From Globomyces pollinis-pini (Eukaryota > Chytridiomycota > Chytridiomycetes > Rhizophydiales > Globomycetaceae): DNA of 64,000 nt. The translations under genes and the position numbers were made by a program. Positions 1 through 12,202 of the stretch are shown piece after piece (position 1 is the first letter of the stretch; every line of letters starts with the position of its first letter). The notes under the pieces were generated by a model. It searched no databases. It had not been told where the DNA came from and saw only the letters and a program-made list of their open reading frames with translations. The stretch lies in assembly GCA_025399215.1 (NCBI GenBank), contig MU621090.1, positions 62,001 to 126,000 on the forward strand, written 5' to 3'.

Positions 1-3000
1 CAGAGGCATTTCACTATTCTATCTATCGGGGACTACTGTCAATGATGGGGTTAGAAGGAAATATATTGGCAGAGGGTGATACTGGAGATGATATGATTGA
101 AGCATGGAATGAATTTCTGATTCGTGTTGACTACTTTAATTCATTCACGAAGGAATTTGATCCACGGGATATGTTTGGAGCAAGTAATCAAGACACATTT
201 CGGTGGCCTTCATTGGAACTCGGAATAGAAAGACAGAGTTTGCTACATTTTATTATAGTGTTAGTGCTACCGGGTATCCCTGTTATAAACTTCGGGGAAG
301 AGCAACATTTTTATATTCATGATTCAAGGTCTGAAAACTACATATATGGACGGCAACCATTCACTAGCTCTAAAGCTTGGCAGCTTCATGGATGTTTTAC
401 TGGGAATGCAAGTTATCAATTTCGGAATATGCCTTTTAACGAGAAATCCCGAACTGGATGCTTAGACGCGTCACAGTCAATGGATCATGCGAATCCAACT
501 TCAGCCTCATTTCTATTTGTTCAAAACCTGTTGGAAATCAGAGAGCAGTACAATATTTTTGTTGATTCGTTTGGATTAGAAACAATGACAAAGTTAGCAT
601 TGAATGGCAAGAAAGAGTTTCTGTGGTCAGTAAAACGCACATACTTACCATTCCAACGTTTAATTGCTGGAGTAAAAGTGGCCTGGATTTTGTTTTCTAA
701 TTCTGCAGAAGCAATCACTTTGAATGGCTGCCAAGATGAATCATTGATTATATCTCCATTTGCGCCAGAAATTCAATTAGTCTCACTAACTACCAAAAAC
801 CAAATCGCCACCGTTAAGAAGAACGCCAATAATGTCAACTGCCTTGAAAAATTATCGTTACCTCCATTTGGTTTTCAACTGTTCTTGGAGCAAAATTTTG
901 CAATTCCACCTAGTCCCAAAATTGTAGACTTTAAACCTGGGCATGATGCCAGAATCGACATTTTTAAGTATCCTTCCCTTGAAATACAACTTCAGTTTTC
1001 TAGTGCGATGGTTTGTGATGCAATTGCTGGAAGCATTACTTGGGAGGGATCAGAAAAAATTCCTAAACTTGATGCTGGAAGTATTGTATGCGATGGACTT
1101 ATATGGAGAGGCGTTTTTGAAGATTTACCCGAAGCAATTCTTAAATTAACGGTCCAAAAAGGTATACTTTCCAAAGATGGGATAGCTATAAAGGTTTGCA
1201 TGGCACTTTAACGTGTAGAAATCAGTGAGCTGGATATTAAGGTTTGGCAAACCGACCAATGTATTGGTGTTTCCTACAGAGAATGAATTTTCTGGGTCAC
1301 TTCTGTCAATGCAAGAGAATGGAGATATTCAGTTACACAACGATGCTCAGGGGTCGGATCTTTATCGGTACTCTACTGATTATGAAAGAAAATGGTCTCG
1401 CTGGCTACCATATGTACCATTGGCAACTATTGCAAAGAATGAATTCAAGTACATGCAAATGTCAAAATCGAATTTTTATCGTGTCTCTGTACAGGTATGC
1501 TGAAAATCAACCTAACAAAAAGTATTTTAATTCCATATCTGGTAGCTCTGCTTATAAAAGCCATGGTATGTTAGACCAAAAAACAGGAATTGCTATTGAT
1601 TCAGACTCTATGAGCCGTTATCCCTGCCTTCACATCAAAAGTTTATTTAATAAGTTTGGAAATGATATCACCCAGATTTCAAACATGGTATTTTCACGTA
1701 CCAAAAAAGTTTGGGAATTTGAAGTATTTGAAGATTTTCCGGCCAACATTACTGTGGACATTTGGAATGATGGGGTTCATTTATTTGGAGATATTGACAA
1801 TGATGGAGTACTCGATCGATTACCACCAACTGCACAGGACTCTAACGCGTTACGACTAACTGTTCCCCCAACCGGTTATAGTGGCTGGCTATTGAACATT
1901 GATGACAAGAGTCTTAAATGGACTGTAAAGCCAATTGGTTCTGATTTGAAGAATATGCTCAATATCATCCTAATATCAGCTATCCCGATTTTTACTGGTA
2001 TCCTAGCCGTCGTGTTTTATAAATTCGCATTTTACTTTATATATGTAAATCGCGAAGGAAGATTTCAAAGCTCTCAAAAATCTCCCAAGACCCCAGTTGT
2101 TCCTATAACAAACGGATTAGCAGATATAGAATCAAATAGCAACCCTCATCCCACTATATTGGTGGCAACGCTAGAGTATGATATACCCGAATGGAAAATC
2201 AAGGTCAGAATTGGCGGTCTTGGAGTTATTGCATCCTTAATGGGCGTTAATTTACAAGGACGTTTAGTTTGGGTTGTACCAATGGTAGGAGATATCGAGT
2301 ATCCTGTTCCAGAAAATATGATGCAAATTCCTATACTTATTTGCCAACAACTTGTTATCATAAATGCATTCGTTTTTTCAACTAGAAACGTTACTTATTA
2401 TCTCTTGGAGTCTCCGATATTCCGAAAACAAACATCTTTAAATCCTTATCCAGCGAGAATGAACAATGTTGAATCAGCCTGCTTTTATTCTTGTTGGAAC
2501 CAATGTATTGCACATATACTAGAGATTGAGCCGATTGATATATATCATGTGAATGATTTTCATGGTGGTTTGGCTCCTTTTTATGTCCATCCAGTAGGCA
2601 GCATTAGATGTGTTCTTAGTTTGCATAATGCCGAATTCCAAGGTCTTTGGCCTGTCAGGACTGAACAAGAGGAACGATCACTCTGCTCGATTTTTAATTT
2701 ACCACCCACTACATGCAATGAATTTATTCGATTTGGTCATGTGTTTAACTTGCTGCATGGAATAGCTAACTACATATCAAAGTACCAGCAGGGTATTGGG
2801 TGTGGAGGGGTTAGTGCAGCATATGGGGCCAGATGCCAGCTAAGGTTTCCAGCCCTTTGGAGCTTGAAAGAGATGGAAAGTGTAGAAAATCCAAATCCAG
2901 CCGATGTTGTTATGAGAGAAGATTCTATTGTGAATTTGGTAAACTCAAAAGAAGATTGTCAAACGTGGGCTGGACTAAATCTAGACCAAAATGCCACATT

Positions 3001-5158
3001 GCTAATGTTTCTAGGTCGGTTTTCACATCAAAAAGGAATTGATGTCATTGCTGATTTGGCTGGCAAAATTTTGTCCACTTACCAAAATGTACAACTACTC
3101 TGTATTGGTCCAATTATTGATCTTCATGGTAGGCTTTCAGCAATTAAATTGGATCATATTGCCAAAATTTACCCTGGAAGATTAGTTTGTAAAGCGGAAT
3201 TTACAGTTATTCCAATGTTTGTGTTTGAGGCTACAGATTTTGTTCTGATCCCATCAAGGGATGAACCATTCGGTTTGGTTGCTGTGGAGTTTGGTCAACA
3301 TGGTGTTTTAGGAATTGGATCCCTAGTTGGTGGTCTTGGAACTATGCCAGGTTGGTGGTACCCTATGGAATCACCAGATGCTGACCATATAAGTAACGTC
3401 ACTTTAAACTAATATTCTTTAGAGAGACAATTGTGGGTCACGATTAAGCTTGCATTAAAATCAAGTGAATCTCAGAGGAAAGCGATGAGGAGTGTAGCAA
3501 TCAAACAAAGATTTCCTGTTGCGGAATGGTTAGTCAAATTAGATGCGTTGTACCAAAAAGTATTGCAAGCTTCAAAAGGCCCTGTCAAACTAAGAGAATT
3601 GAAACTGATTCCATTAACGAATAAAACAGAGGTAGAGCTTCCGCCAACCACTAGTAATTGGAAAAATATTGAAAGTGTCATCGACGACCCAAATGATGTG
3701 TGGGAGCAATATGATGATATCGATGGGGAGTTACAAGCCTTGGTCATTCGAAATCTGACTGAACGCAAACATGAATTGATCGACTCAATGATCTTGGTTC
3801 AAAAAAGGAAATTTTATAAGCAAATTGATTTCGATCGCCAGCAAACAGTTTGTGGACAGACTACCAATGGTTTCTCAAACACCTGTCAAAAAATATGCAA
3901 TACAGAAATTTTAAATTGGCCTATTTACGGAATTATCTTGTGCATAGGTCAATTGATGGGACTAGCTTCTTTCCAAATCACAATAATCTCAAAGGCTAGT
4001 TCATTCGATAGTTTGGATTTTTATCTTCTCGGAATCGCTTTTATCATTGGTTGTATCTTTTGGTATGCATTATATTTCAAAAAAGCATCAAAGCTGGGTC
4101 TATGTGGACCATTTGTTCTGTATTCATTGGCTTTTATAGGATTGGCATTTCCGTACAGATCAAGATATTATTTACTCCCAATACAAATGATATATTCATT
4201 TGCTTCTGCTTCTGGACCCCTCTTTTTTGCTCTCAATTTTGGGGCAGAGGATGGATCCGAAATTAAAGTTTGGATTTATCGATCTATATTAGGCGAGTCA
4301 TTACGGCAGTGCTACGTTTTATTTTTAAGTAATTGGTCTCGTATGTATGTTTCAACCCCAATCGCCACTCTCACTACAACAATTATCTGTGTCCCTTTCA
4401 GTGCGTTGCTTGGGATGTATTTCATTCTTCTCTATGCTGGACTTCCTAAGTTTTATTCATTTACACCACCATCAATACCAAACTTTATTCGAACACTTTT
4501 CCGTAGAAATATGGTTTTATGGTACTGGCTATCGGAGTTTGTTAAAGGTTATTGGTTAAATGGAGTTTATGGTCGTAACCTGGAATATTTTTGGAGTCGG
4601 CAAATTCCAGTTTGGTCATCAGTAGTGATTATTATAGCACTAGGCGCGCTAGGTGCTACTTTGATGACCATGATCGCTATAGCATCAAAAAGACATACTT
4701 GGCTGCTCCCAGTTTTTTCTGTTGGTTTATTATCACCCAGGTGGGCCCAAATTAGTTTCTCTTTATCTGCTACCGGTTTAAGTCTCTATTGGGGACGCGT
4801 TTACTCAGAGTATATTGCTGCTAGTGTATGGATGTGGTTGGGAGTATTAGACTCTATCCAAGCTGTTGGTATCTCTATCATGCTGTTGCAGGTAATGATA
4901 AATATGTAACATCAGACTTTAACTAGAACTCATTTAGCAGCTGCATTGCTAATCGGTCAATTTATTGGTTGTTTAGCACAGTTGATAGCAAGAGCTGTTA
5001 TGTTTCAATTTTCATCTACTGGTACCAAAGTATTCCCAAATTTTTTTGATAACGGGTTTCTGGTCTCTCCAATATTTTGGGTCGGACTGATCTCGCAATT
5101 AATTTCTTCTCTCGGTTTTTTGATGTGGTATCGAAGAGAAAGACTCAGTAAGAGGTGA
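1..5158 (+). CDS. ags1: alpha-1,3-glucan synthase, 5'-truncated by window edge
   Basis: Large membrane enzyme that polymerises and exports fungal cell-wall alpha-1,3-glucan. The frame is open from base 3 (EAFHYSIYRGLLS...), so the amylase-like N-terminus is cut off. Visible order: end of the extracellular GH13-like domain (PGIPVINFGEEQ, GRQPFTSSKAWQLHGC), a transmembrane helix near 1960-2050, a cytosolic GT5 glycogen-synthase-like domain (KVRIGGLGVIASLMG, HVNDFHGGLAPF, SLHNAEFQGLWP, IPSRDEPFGLVAVEFG, GGLGTMPGWWYPMES), then a multi-pass C-terminal transporter-like part ending WYRRERLSKR. Introns read from frame continuity: 1194-1218, 1495-1522, 3393-3422 and 4892-4915. The last acceptor is at 4915, because only that choice restores the conserved TLTRTH helix start. 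The stop is at about 5158. Family identity is firm; exact length is unknown because the start lies outside. Confidence 0.93.
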
Positions 5159-5326
5159 TCAGATCTTTAAAAATAAAATACCTAGCATTAAAATCATACT
5201 TTATTTTTGCTATTAGCATTAAATTTGTGCAATCGTTTTAGTAGAACAAAACTACTAATTTTACCATAAAGATCAATATGTGTGACAGGATTGGTGTTCG
5301 TTTCAAACTACAGACATTCTTCATAA

Positions 5327-6192
5327 ATGTCCGCTCTACCAAAATCTGGACAGGAGTCAGGATCGCTGCAGTTGATTGCTACCATATCAGGAACAATTGG
5401 TATGCTGGGTGTGTTTGGGTGCTTCATGGTAATAACGCTACACTGCTTAATGGTAGATCTTCTATTTTAATAAGAATGAATTGAAGGCTCCCATGGGCCG
5501 ATTCTTGATTGCTTATTTTATAGCAGACTTTGTGAACTCTGCTGCAAAGTCGTTTGGCCAGATACCATACAAGAATGGGGAAACCAGTTTCGCTTGTCAA
5601 GCTCAAGCAGCAACTATCGTTTGTTCGAGTTTGTCAATAATACTATTCAATGTTTTCATATTACTCTTAATCTTAAAAGCGGTTTATTCTCGAACAAGAA
5701 TTCAAAATCCATTAGTAAAGTATGAATCAGTTGCAATATTGTTTGGGTATATACTACCAATTCCATTTGCCACGTATCCATTACTAGAAAGATTCAATGG
5801 GAAAACCATTTTTGGGAATGTTGGAATATGGTGTTGGTATTCATCCAAGAGTCCAGTTTTCCAAATTATATTCTTCTATGGTCCTGTGTGGATTGTGATT
5901 ATTTCTAATGCAATCGTGATTGCCATAACATGGCATAGCTTCAAAAGAGCTGAACACCTAAAGAGGTATTTTCTAAGTCTGACAATGAAGCGATAGGTTA
6001 GAATATGTAACGAAGAGGATGGTTGCTTTCCTAATCGCGTTCGTCATCACTTGGGCGATAGCAACCATTAATCGATTGGTGATTATAATGACTGGAAGAT
6101 CATACTATTTACTAAATGTTCTTCAAATCGTTTTTTCCGCAACAAAAGGCTTTTGGGACTTCTTAGCTCTGCTATATTGCTGGTATGATTAA
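5327..6192 (+). CDS. cAMP-receptor/Git3-like seven-transmembrane GPCR
   Basis: About 270 residues in three exons. Exon 1 is 5327-5452, exon 2 is 5475-5965 and exon 3 is 5997-6192, with introns of 22 and 31 nt. Joined, it gives seven hydrophobic helices. Helix 2 begins at LKAPMGRFLIAYFIADFVNS, like the class-E/Git3 GPCRs. A GIWCWYSS...FFYGPVWIVI segment fits extracellular loop 2 and helix 5 of Dictyostelium cAR-type receptors. The third cytoplasmic loop is short (KRAEHLKRLEYVTKR). It ends LALLYCWYD. Such receptors sense nutrients or cAMP through heterotrimeric G proteins; the ligand here is unknown. It starts 169 bp after the glucan synthase stop, on the same strand. Confidence 0.7.
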
Positions 6193-6278
6193 ATGGACAA
6201 TTAATACTATATAGGTGGATTAGACCAACTCAAAAATTAGTACCATAGAAAATAAATCATTATGGAAACATCGTTTTA

Positions 6279-9200
6279 TTAAGTGAAATAAATTGGTGCT
6301 TGATTTGACCTACACCAAGGGCAACTCCTTTCAACCATAACATACTTATTCCAGTCATCTTTGTTTGCCAACCTAGAGCATGAAGTGCATTTAACTCGGT
6401 TTCTCAAAACGGGATAGCCTAGTATTAAGTTGAAAAACCGTACCTGTGATCACACAAGGTTCTGTTGTCTTTTTGCAGTTATTGCATACAAGCGATGCAG
6501 CGTAAATACTGGTCCCACAGTTTTCACAATCCCTTTTGTCTGTTTCTTGATTGATTTTTTGGTCCAAGGACACTTGAAGTACCCAATCCCTAATTTGCTC
6601 GATTTTTTCACTCTATACAATGTTAGTGCATCAATATACCTCAACGGGCTGATCAGGTAATTTTACTGCGAAAGGAACATCCGTGTTATGAAAATCAGCA
6701 TTTTCAATCATTGATAAATCACCTTCCTCGATAGCTTCAGATAAATCTAAAAATCTATTCCAGCACACAAATGCCATGGACGTCATACCAGCATTCTGAT
6801 ATTAATGAAGCTGAGATACCTTGGCTGCTTGACCGGCCTCCATAAAAGTAATGTCGGCTGGGAGGACGTTTGTGTATCTTAAAAGAGATATTGCTACCTT
6901 GGCAGCAAAATAAATTAATTCCTTCTTCTTAGAGAAAAGGTGTCGCAAATTCAAGTAATGACTAATTAACAGCATTCCTCCAAATGTTTCGTTTAGCTTA
7001 ACTTGAGGGGTTAGTCCATTTCCATATATCTAACTTATTTACAAGAATATAGCTTACTAATTGATAAAGAAGGTTACGAACATTAGATATGTCATCTGCG
7101 GAAGATTCGGGATCCACAAGAACCATCTTTGCAATTCGTTGATATAATTCTAAGCAAGATTGCGATGGTGGTGATCCGTATTGAACAATTGTAGCTGCTG
7201 CAACTTGTGGTTTCCCTTGAGTCACAAGAACAGTTGCATAACTGCTCAAATATTTACTCAGAACTTCGATATTCTAACCAATATGAGATTTAACATTTAC
7301 CATTCCTGCAGCTGCCATTTCTAAACACTTGTCCCATTCACCTCTTTCTGCATATTTATCTAATCCAGGCAGTCCATCTTTCTCGGCATTGTCGCCTTGT
7401 CCAGCCTTGTGGTGTTTGACAAAAGCATTTTCAAAGTATTCTTTATATTTTGGAACATAAACCAAAAGCTGCTTTGCATTTTCCCACATATCCCCTTTAA
7501 TAAAGACATCCATAGCTTCTTTGTATAGCTCTACTGCCGTGTATAGTTCTGCAGCAGGTCTGTACCTTCCAATCTCTATCAACTTACCACCTACTGCTCT
7601 AACTATTTCGTTGCTTCTATCCGGAGTGAATTTAATTGCTAACTCTGCTGCATATTCCCATTTCTCTTGCAAGAATGCCAAATTTTCAGTATGTGTGGTG
7701 GATAGTCGGAGATACATATCAATTGCTCTTGAATACTCTTTTTGCTGCTCAAAGCTTCTTGCAGTGTTTACCAAGTTGTCTTTGCCAGCATCAGATTGAC
7801 TGGAAAGATATCTTTCATATTCTTGATGAACTTCATTCAATTTATTCGGCAGATATTGTTTAGTGAATCGAAGTGCTTCCTTCCAGTTGCTAGTATCTTT
7901 ATACATCTTTATTCCCAATTCTGGTCTTTGCGCTCGTAGTATTAACGACTCGGCCTTTGAATATTCTTGCTTAGTAAATGCAACTTTAGCTTGTCCAATC
8001 AGAACCTCCGGTACGCTGACAGGCTCATACATTTCAGCTACTTGAAGTGCAGCATCCCAATTCTCGTCATGTATATACATGAGAATTGCTTCTCTTGGTT
8101 TCCCAGCTAAAATAAAGGCTGCCTCCGCTTCTTTGAACTTTCCTTCATCCTCTAAATACATCGCATGCTTGTAATGAACATCAGAGAGTTTATGTTTATC
8201 AGCAAAACGAGAAAGCTCAAAAGCGAAGTCAAACGCTCCATTTTCAGTTGCAAAATCAATGGCGGAGTCTAATAAAGCCAGTTTCGTTAACAACTTTACT
8301 GCTGATTCTCCTCCCAACGATCTTGCCCAAAGATATGCAACTTGCTTTGCAGAATTTACCCCACCATGCGATTTTGCAACCTAAGTCATTAACATCACAG
8401 ATTATGTTACTCTATATGCCTCTTCAAACATGTTGTTGGCGCAATACATGTTCACCGCCGATTTGAAATCATTAGCTTCAATAAAATGATATTCGGCCTG
8501 TTTCAAGTTGTTTTCTGCCTCAAGGGTTTTACCAAGATAAAGATGAGTCTCGCCTAGGAGATCCTTATGGTAAATAGCAACGAGTCGGATCATATTGTCA
8601 TAGCTTTGGTGGTTCTTATACATATTGATCGCTAAATCAGGTTCTCCGACAGTAAGGTACAACTTCTCCGCATCTTTTAGTTTTCCTAAGAGTTAGCAAA
8701 AACGTTTTGGTTACGTTGAGATTCCATTTCCTTTGCTTGAGAAATGTACCATGTTGATACATTCTCTTTTGTCATATATGATATTGCCAAAGAGTGAGCT
8801 TTATCCCATTTATTCATCTTCGTGTACATATCTACCGCATCTTGTGGTCTATCTGCTTGTACGTAGTATCTCTCTGCCAATGCAGTTTCATTGACTGATT
8901 TGAAATGTTCTGCCAACTGTAAAAAGTATTGAACCGCTTGTTCGGTAGAATCTAGAGTATCTACAATACTCACAGCCTTCTTCCACTGCTTTGCCTTAAT
9001 TGCAGCTTCCAATGCCTTTGTTGACTTCCCGGCTTCAATATAGTGATTGATAGCTCCATCAGTTTGTTTTTGCGCGACCAAGTGGTCACCCCATTGTTCT
9101 TCTAACTTAACAACTTCTGAGGGGTACACAACCCGACACAAGTCTACTGCGGCTCTAAATGCCTTGCCTTTCTTATAGGAGTCTAAAGCTCGCTCATTGC

Positions 9201-12073
9201 TTCCTAGCCTTTCATATAGTTCACCAGCCTTAATGGTCAGAATTCAGTGTTACCTTTTCAAATAGTCCCGTTTTATACAGATTAGATGCTACGCGATCAG
9301 TTAATTCAAAATTTGAGAACAGTGAATTTTGAATTAACACTTGTGCAGCTCTAGCAGGGAGCCCTTTTAGCAATTTAAACATTATACAATTTACCTCCTT
9401 TCATATATAAATTTATAGCTGAAACATAGTCATATTCTTCTTCTTTTAATTGCGCTGGAAATAAGCTGCAAAATTAGACTTACCTGCTTTTTCCTCTTGC
9501 CCGGAATCAATTAGCCATTGGAAATAATTTCTTTTCAAATTATCTAATTCTGGGTGATTTTTCATCTCTGCAACTTTAATCGATAAATCCCATTTGTGCA
9601 TCTCTTGATACATCTCCATGGCTTCTTCAACTTTTCCTTTCTCCAAGTAAATAGTTTCCGCTACTTTAAATTGTCGTTCTAAGACCGCCAATTTTGCGCG
9701 AATAACGTAATGATCCAATTCCATCTATTGTTAAACAAATAGCGCTTACTTCTGGGTCGTCTGGATTTGCTTGCTCTAGTATATCATTCAAAGAGTGAAT
9801 ATATTTTGTTCTAGAAACGTCTCCCAATGCAGCAAAACATCTCTCCGCAATTGATAACTTCTGATCTTTCAATGCCGTATTACTCAAACTCTTCCACATG
9901 GCTTCTGTTTCGGTCGTCATTTCTAAAGTTTCCAGTAGTGCAATGGCACTAATAATAAGGAAGTAAGAAAATAATACCGATCATAATCTTTGTCGTCCAA
10001 AGCTGTCCCAAATTCAATGAGTCCTTCGTCAAGTGTATATGATACTGTATTAACACCCTCGTCTACTATGACCTCTGTTTTTCCGTTTGCACGCTCTATG
10101 TCTTCGATTTCACCCTATATAATTAATATCAATTATGTTACTTTAATTGGAAACATTGTGACCCTTTCTGGATGATCAATAGAGTACCAAATGCAGAGAT
10201 TTCCACGGCTTTGCGCGACAACAACATCACTATTTGGGACCCACTATACGTTTAAAAAGAGGATGTAATTACTTGGACATAGCTACAGAAATGTAACAAT
10301 GTGGCTCGTGATTGAGTGGCAAGATCAAATAAGTGCAGTTGGCGCCGCTTATCTCTGAAAAGCAACTTATTAGCTTTACCAGATAATTCTAACCAATCTA
10401 TTTTAGAGTCATGCGATATTGATGCCATTGTAAGACCGGTGGTTAAATCTAAAACTTGAATAGTTTGTAAGTCGACAAGATATGCGACACGTTTTATATC
10501 GTCATTTGTTTTTCTTTCGTTGATTCTCACACTAATGTAAGGTGTGTTATATCAATACCTAATCAAATGAGGACTCATATGTTCGGTTCTACACGATCCC
10601 AAGAGCTCATTTACACCATATTCGACAAGAGAAAGTTCACCAGCGTTGAAGACCATGCATACATGAGAGTTCTCGAAGTAGAACTTTTCGTTGCCACTTC
10701 CAGTCCATGGTACCTAGAATAAGAAATCGTCTCCTTAATTACCTCACTTAACTTACAGCTGGCAAGATCTCCCATCAATAACGTTTCTGGTGTATTTGCA
10801 ATTAAAAATTGGTCTTGAAATATGTTGACTTTCTGAATCTCATATCCATAATGTGACTTCAAAACAATCCTTGACCCCGTAGATAGTCGTTTTACAATAA
10901 CTTGGCTCGGAGAAACATAGTTAAATTCAAATTTCCCTTTATATCTTGATCTTCTCAGGCAGCAATCAAACAATTCCACTGCACCAGTCATATTTCCCTT
11001 TCGGTAAGTCTAAGGACCACTTACCGCAACGAGCCTAGATCCATCTGGCTTCCATGCTAAAGCAGAAACTGTGTAAAAGTTCTCAATTAATTTTGTTTGA
11101 GCTTCTTCCCAAAGCATTTTTGAAATGACAAAGTTAAATATGTGGAATCTATGGATCGTCAATGAAATTGGTGTACTTGTTAAAGCTTCCTATAACAACA
11201 CACTGACCAGAAGGACTTTGTTCAGCAATGTTGAAGTCTTGTATATCTGCATTTTTTGAGTAATCAAATTTTTGTGATGGTTTGCCTAACGTCAGATCGA
11301 CTAGATACCTTCATTGTCATAAAAATGAACAACTCTGTCAGATCCAACAGCCATTACATATTCGGCCCAAATCAACACAGTTGGAGCGCAGGGATGAGTA
11401 GTGAATTTTCCTTGCGATGCGCCAGACATACCATCATCAAAAAAGAATCGGTTTATGGATCCATCCATATGCCCAGTCATGATTGCATTTCCATCGAGGC
11501 TGCTGGTTGCAGAAACAACACAAGAGTCTGTTTGATATAATGTCGCTGCTTTGTTCGTCTTCAGATTTCCTACACGTACCTATAATCAATAAATCCAATG
11601 TTACTTTTCCATCTGAAAGACCAAATACTAAAGCATTGTGTTGCTCCTGTGGCCATGTCATACAGGTAATATCACAACTCTGAATAAACTTATTGCAGAT
11701 CGATTTTTTCTCTCCCCATTCTAAACCAATCTTATAAACGTATACAACTGCGTCGCTCTGGGCAACAGCCAGTTTTGTGGAATCAGGAGAGAATGCCAAC
11801 CCACATACATAATAAGACCTGGACTTCTTCGCATCTGCAGGTTTGGTCGCAAAAAGATCTTTCCTTTCTCCAGTCTAATGATTAAACATTTAATTAATTA
11901 ATACCTCGTCAAATAGTTGAATTATTCGATCAGCTGTAACGACCGCCAATTTTTGGTTATTGCCAGACCATGACAAAGCGGTTACTCTATTAGTGTTCTC
12001 ACCAGGACCGATTATTGTCTTCAAATGCCTAAACTGGTTAAAATAACTTTCATACAAGATACCTTATCTGCAT
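6279..12073 (-). CDS. IFT172: intraflagellar transport protein 172 homologue
   Basis: Peripheral subunit of IFT-B, linking trains to membranes in cilium assembly; its presence implies a flagellate stage. About 1,750-1,800 residues in many exons, close to the usual family size. I chose the ATG at 12073 because splicing exon 1 (11 nt) over a 34-nt intron to TAG/GC gives [12 protein letters not shown], matching family N-termini. Next come WD40 repeats ([48 protein letters not shown]), then long TPR/helical arrays ([30 protein letters not shown]-like segments). The C-terminus is a zinc-binding tail: [18 protein letters not shown], then, after the intron 6420-6444, [13 protein letters not shown] and CPWC. 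Stop TAA at 6279-6281. It is divergent from nothing close; its 5' end abuts the 3' end of the VPS9 gene. Confidence 0.95.
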
Positions 12074-12202
12074 GATGACTTGAAAGAAAACTGATTGAGC
12101 GCGTTTTGTTTGTTTTCAGAACATATTTACTTGAAATAACAAATTAATAGGAACAAAGCTAGATACAATTCTTGATATACAGAATATTTTTATTAACAGT
12201 AT

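Noticed and set aside
3431..4909. Separate membrane-transporter gene downstream of the glucan synthase
   Set aside because: It joins in frame over a 30-nt intron to the GT5 domain, and AGS proteins carry exactly such a multi-pass C-terminus.
7521..7939. Three overlapping plus-strand frames inside IFT172
   Set aside because: Antisense to continuous TPR-coding exons of IFT172.
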